This document shows, one piece after another, positions 62,501 to 64,000 of a stretch of DNA of 64,000 nucleotides (the stretch's first letter is position 1; each line of letters starts with the position of its first letter). Below the pieces are notes generated by a model, which worked only from the letters and a program-made list of their open reading frames with translations, searched no databases and was not told the DNA's origin. The position numbers and the translations under genes are program-made. Source of the DNA: Taenia hydatigena (taxonomy: Eukaryota > Platyhelminthes > Cestoda > Cyclophyllidea > Taeniidae). Where the stretch lies: positions 12,664,048 to 12,728,047 of the forward strand of contig JADWOT020000009.1 in the NCBI GenBank assembly GCA_036345935.2, in the 5' to 3' direction.

Positions 62501-63998
62501 TTACGATCTGCATCAATGCCTGTGTCGTAGTCGAGTTCTTGTGGCTGGACGCGTTTGAGTGAGGGAGTGGGATTGTCATGTTGGTAGCGCATTCCCTATG
62601 ATAAGACGTCAGTTTTGTTTGGCAAAGTACCTCAAGAAGATAGACACCGATGTTGGTGAATCTGCGGACCAGATTGAAGACGTTCTGATATGAAGAGTCA
62701 CTTAGCAGTTGCGGTAACGCATACGCCGCCTCGTCAAGCTTCGACCGGATGCAATTCATCGTTGTAGAGGTAATTTCTCCGGCGGCGGTGGAAATGGCTT
62801 CGAGGCCAGACGGCAAGGGGAGCAGGTGCTCATAATTGACCAGACTGACATGTTCCAGTGCTTCGACTAGCTTTTTTGTCAACTGCAGGTTTAAATACGA
62901 TCAAAGTAAAGCGTTGGCAGAAGAAATTCTCAAGCCACTACGTTCAGCATGAATTTGTCTGGGCCCTGATTGGTTGGTCAATGCAGAAAACATCATTTAG
63001 TCAGAAATGTTTACGCAAAATGGGCATGAACGAGCAGAATTTTAATGTAAACTCAAAAAGAGAAGAGCAAGCCTTGGCTAAAGTCTCGCGTTTCTGATCT
63101 GCTGCAGCGGACGTATCCGAAGTAGTAAGAAGCAAATTTGTAAAAGGGGTTCGTTCGACTCATTGAAAGGAGAAGCGAAGATTCGACAAATACGCTGCCT
63201 TCTCTGAGTGAGACCGGTTTCAATGAATGCCCCGATTTGTGCGCATATTGCCTGAATGGCTCCCAAAATGGTGTTCGGATCTTCGGAGGCAATCGCCTTT
63301 TCCAGTATGTCATTTTTACCGGATAAAAGGTCGTCCATTTGTTTTCCCAATTCATTCGGTGTGCCATAAACAAACTACAAATGTAAAAGCGCAGCCACAG
63401 CTAGTATGTCCTATAACCCACATGCTGTCGAATCGAGATGTGAATAGATGGTTGGATAGGTGTGTGAGTGGGTGGAGGGATAGATGTGCATAAATAGATA
63501 AGATGAGGAACATGGGAAGCGGGAATAAGTGGATACGTAGACAAGCATAGCAGAGAATGGGGTCCAAATCCACCCACCTTGATAGCAGGGAAGCCCTTGT
63601 TGATGTATAAACTAGAATTTGGCAGACTACGAATGCACATCTGAATGCCTTCCGCATCCAGGGGCAAAATGCCACAAAATGAGAGATTTGCAGAAATACC
63701 GACTGTTAACTGGTTCTTAGGTGTCTTTGCTACAAGAAAGGTTTTTTGCATCAACGCCAGTACGAAACCAAGATACCATAGAACTCAAAAGTCCCTTCAA
63801 TCGGGAGAGAGTTGCAGACTACGCAGACACGGTGAACTCGTGAATGAAATTGGGAGCTTCAAGGAAGCAATCATTGCATGTGGTGGTGAACTGCACCTCT
63901 AGGTGTTGACAGGATTGCAGATGAACATGATAATCCTGATTCACTGGCATACAGACACTCAGTTCTGTTCCATTCAGCAGCCGACGGATGAAGTGAGG
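59527..63998 (-). CDS. Polycystin-1-like membrane protein: REJ, GAIN, GPS and first membrane segment (partial)
   Basis: Exons on the complement (borders approximate where phases do not meet): 63831-63998+, 63578-63729, 63195-63374, 62505-62882, 62174-62387, 61722-61956, 61213-61424, 61047-61132, 60663-60913, 59527-59742. The 62505-62882 exon (LVEALEHVSLVN...) and its neighbours fit the C-terminal helices of the REJ module of polycystins and sperm REJ receptors. 61213-61424 onward reads like a GAIN domain ending in WRNSGCK, followed by CECTHLTTFAAG, a complete GPS site (cleavage between L and T). Then comes a hydrophobic segment, SAYMVIIAVASSLLL. The frame stops at 59527, soon after this segment, without PLAT or channel domains. 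Exons 61213 to 59742 join in phase; two upstream joins do not. The 5' part lies outside the window. An adhesion GPCR is the alternative; the REJ-like exons favour a polycystin. Confidence 0.65.
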
Positions 63999-64000
63999 AA

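Overview
This looks like a piece of a flatworm nuclear genome, most likely a tapeworm and plausibly a taeniid (Taenia or Echinococcus). Genes are split by GT/AG introns, some very short (37 nt at 6002-6038). There are no operons or bacterial signals. The window also carries miniature LTR elements that fit the TRIM class described from taeniids. The assignment is inference; no species marker was searched. A run of N (31419-32014) shows that this is a draft assembly, so the palindromic structures need checking against long reads.

Layout. (1) 1-9.6 kb is a nearly perfect head-to-head palindrome (arms 1-3804 and 5775-9586, spacer 3805-5774). Each arm carries an intact nine-exon gene for a short EXOSC10/Rrp6-like 3'-5' exoribonuclease of 508 residues. 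(2) 9.9-35.1 kb is a mosaic of large dispersed and inverted repeats. It holds histone H4 relics, a third EXOSC10-like copy that is decayed and has lost its catalytic exons (23.0-24.8 kb), a TRIM element, a solo gypsy LTR and the assembly gap. (3) 35.1-43.5 kb is mostly unique DNA. Its main content is a gene on the + strand, reconstructed exon by exon (39689-43183), for a secreted, heavily N-glycosylated protein whose 3' half is built from phase-1 symmetrical micro-exons of 18-30 nt. Two likely exons on the - strand lie at 36.36-36.9 kb. (4) 43.5-54.5 kb returns to the repeat mosaic, with a second TRIM, a decayed Ty3/gypsy retrotransposon on the - strand (45833-49893) and an inverted copy of the 12.4-16.2 kb block. 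(5) 54.5-59.5 kb has no recognisable gene. (6) 59.5-64.0 kb, - strand, is the 5'-incomplete part of a polycystin-1-like membrane protein with REJ-like exons, a GAIN domain, a GPS cleavage site and one membrane segment.

The genes do not form a pathway. The repeat history links much of the window: a composite segment (EXOSC10-like gene, histone H4 relic, anonymous AT- and CT-rich DNA, TRIM) has been copied several times in both orientations, with LTR-element insertions and recombination on top. The same TRIM insertion, with the same target duplication, appears in three copies, which orders the events: TRIM first, segment duplication later.
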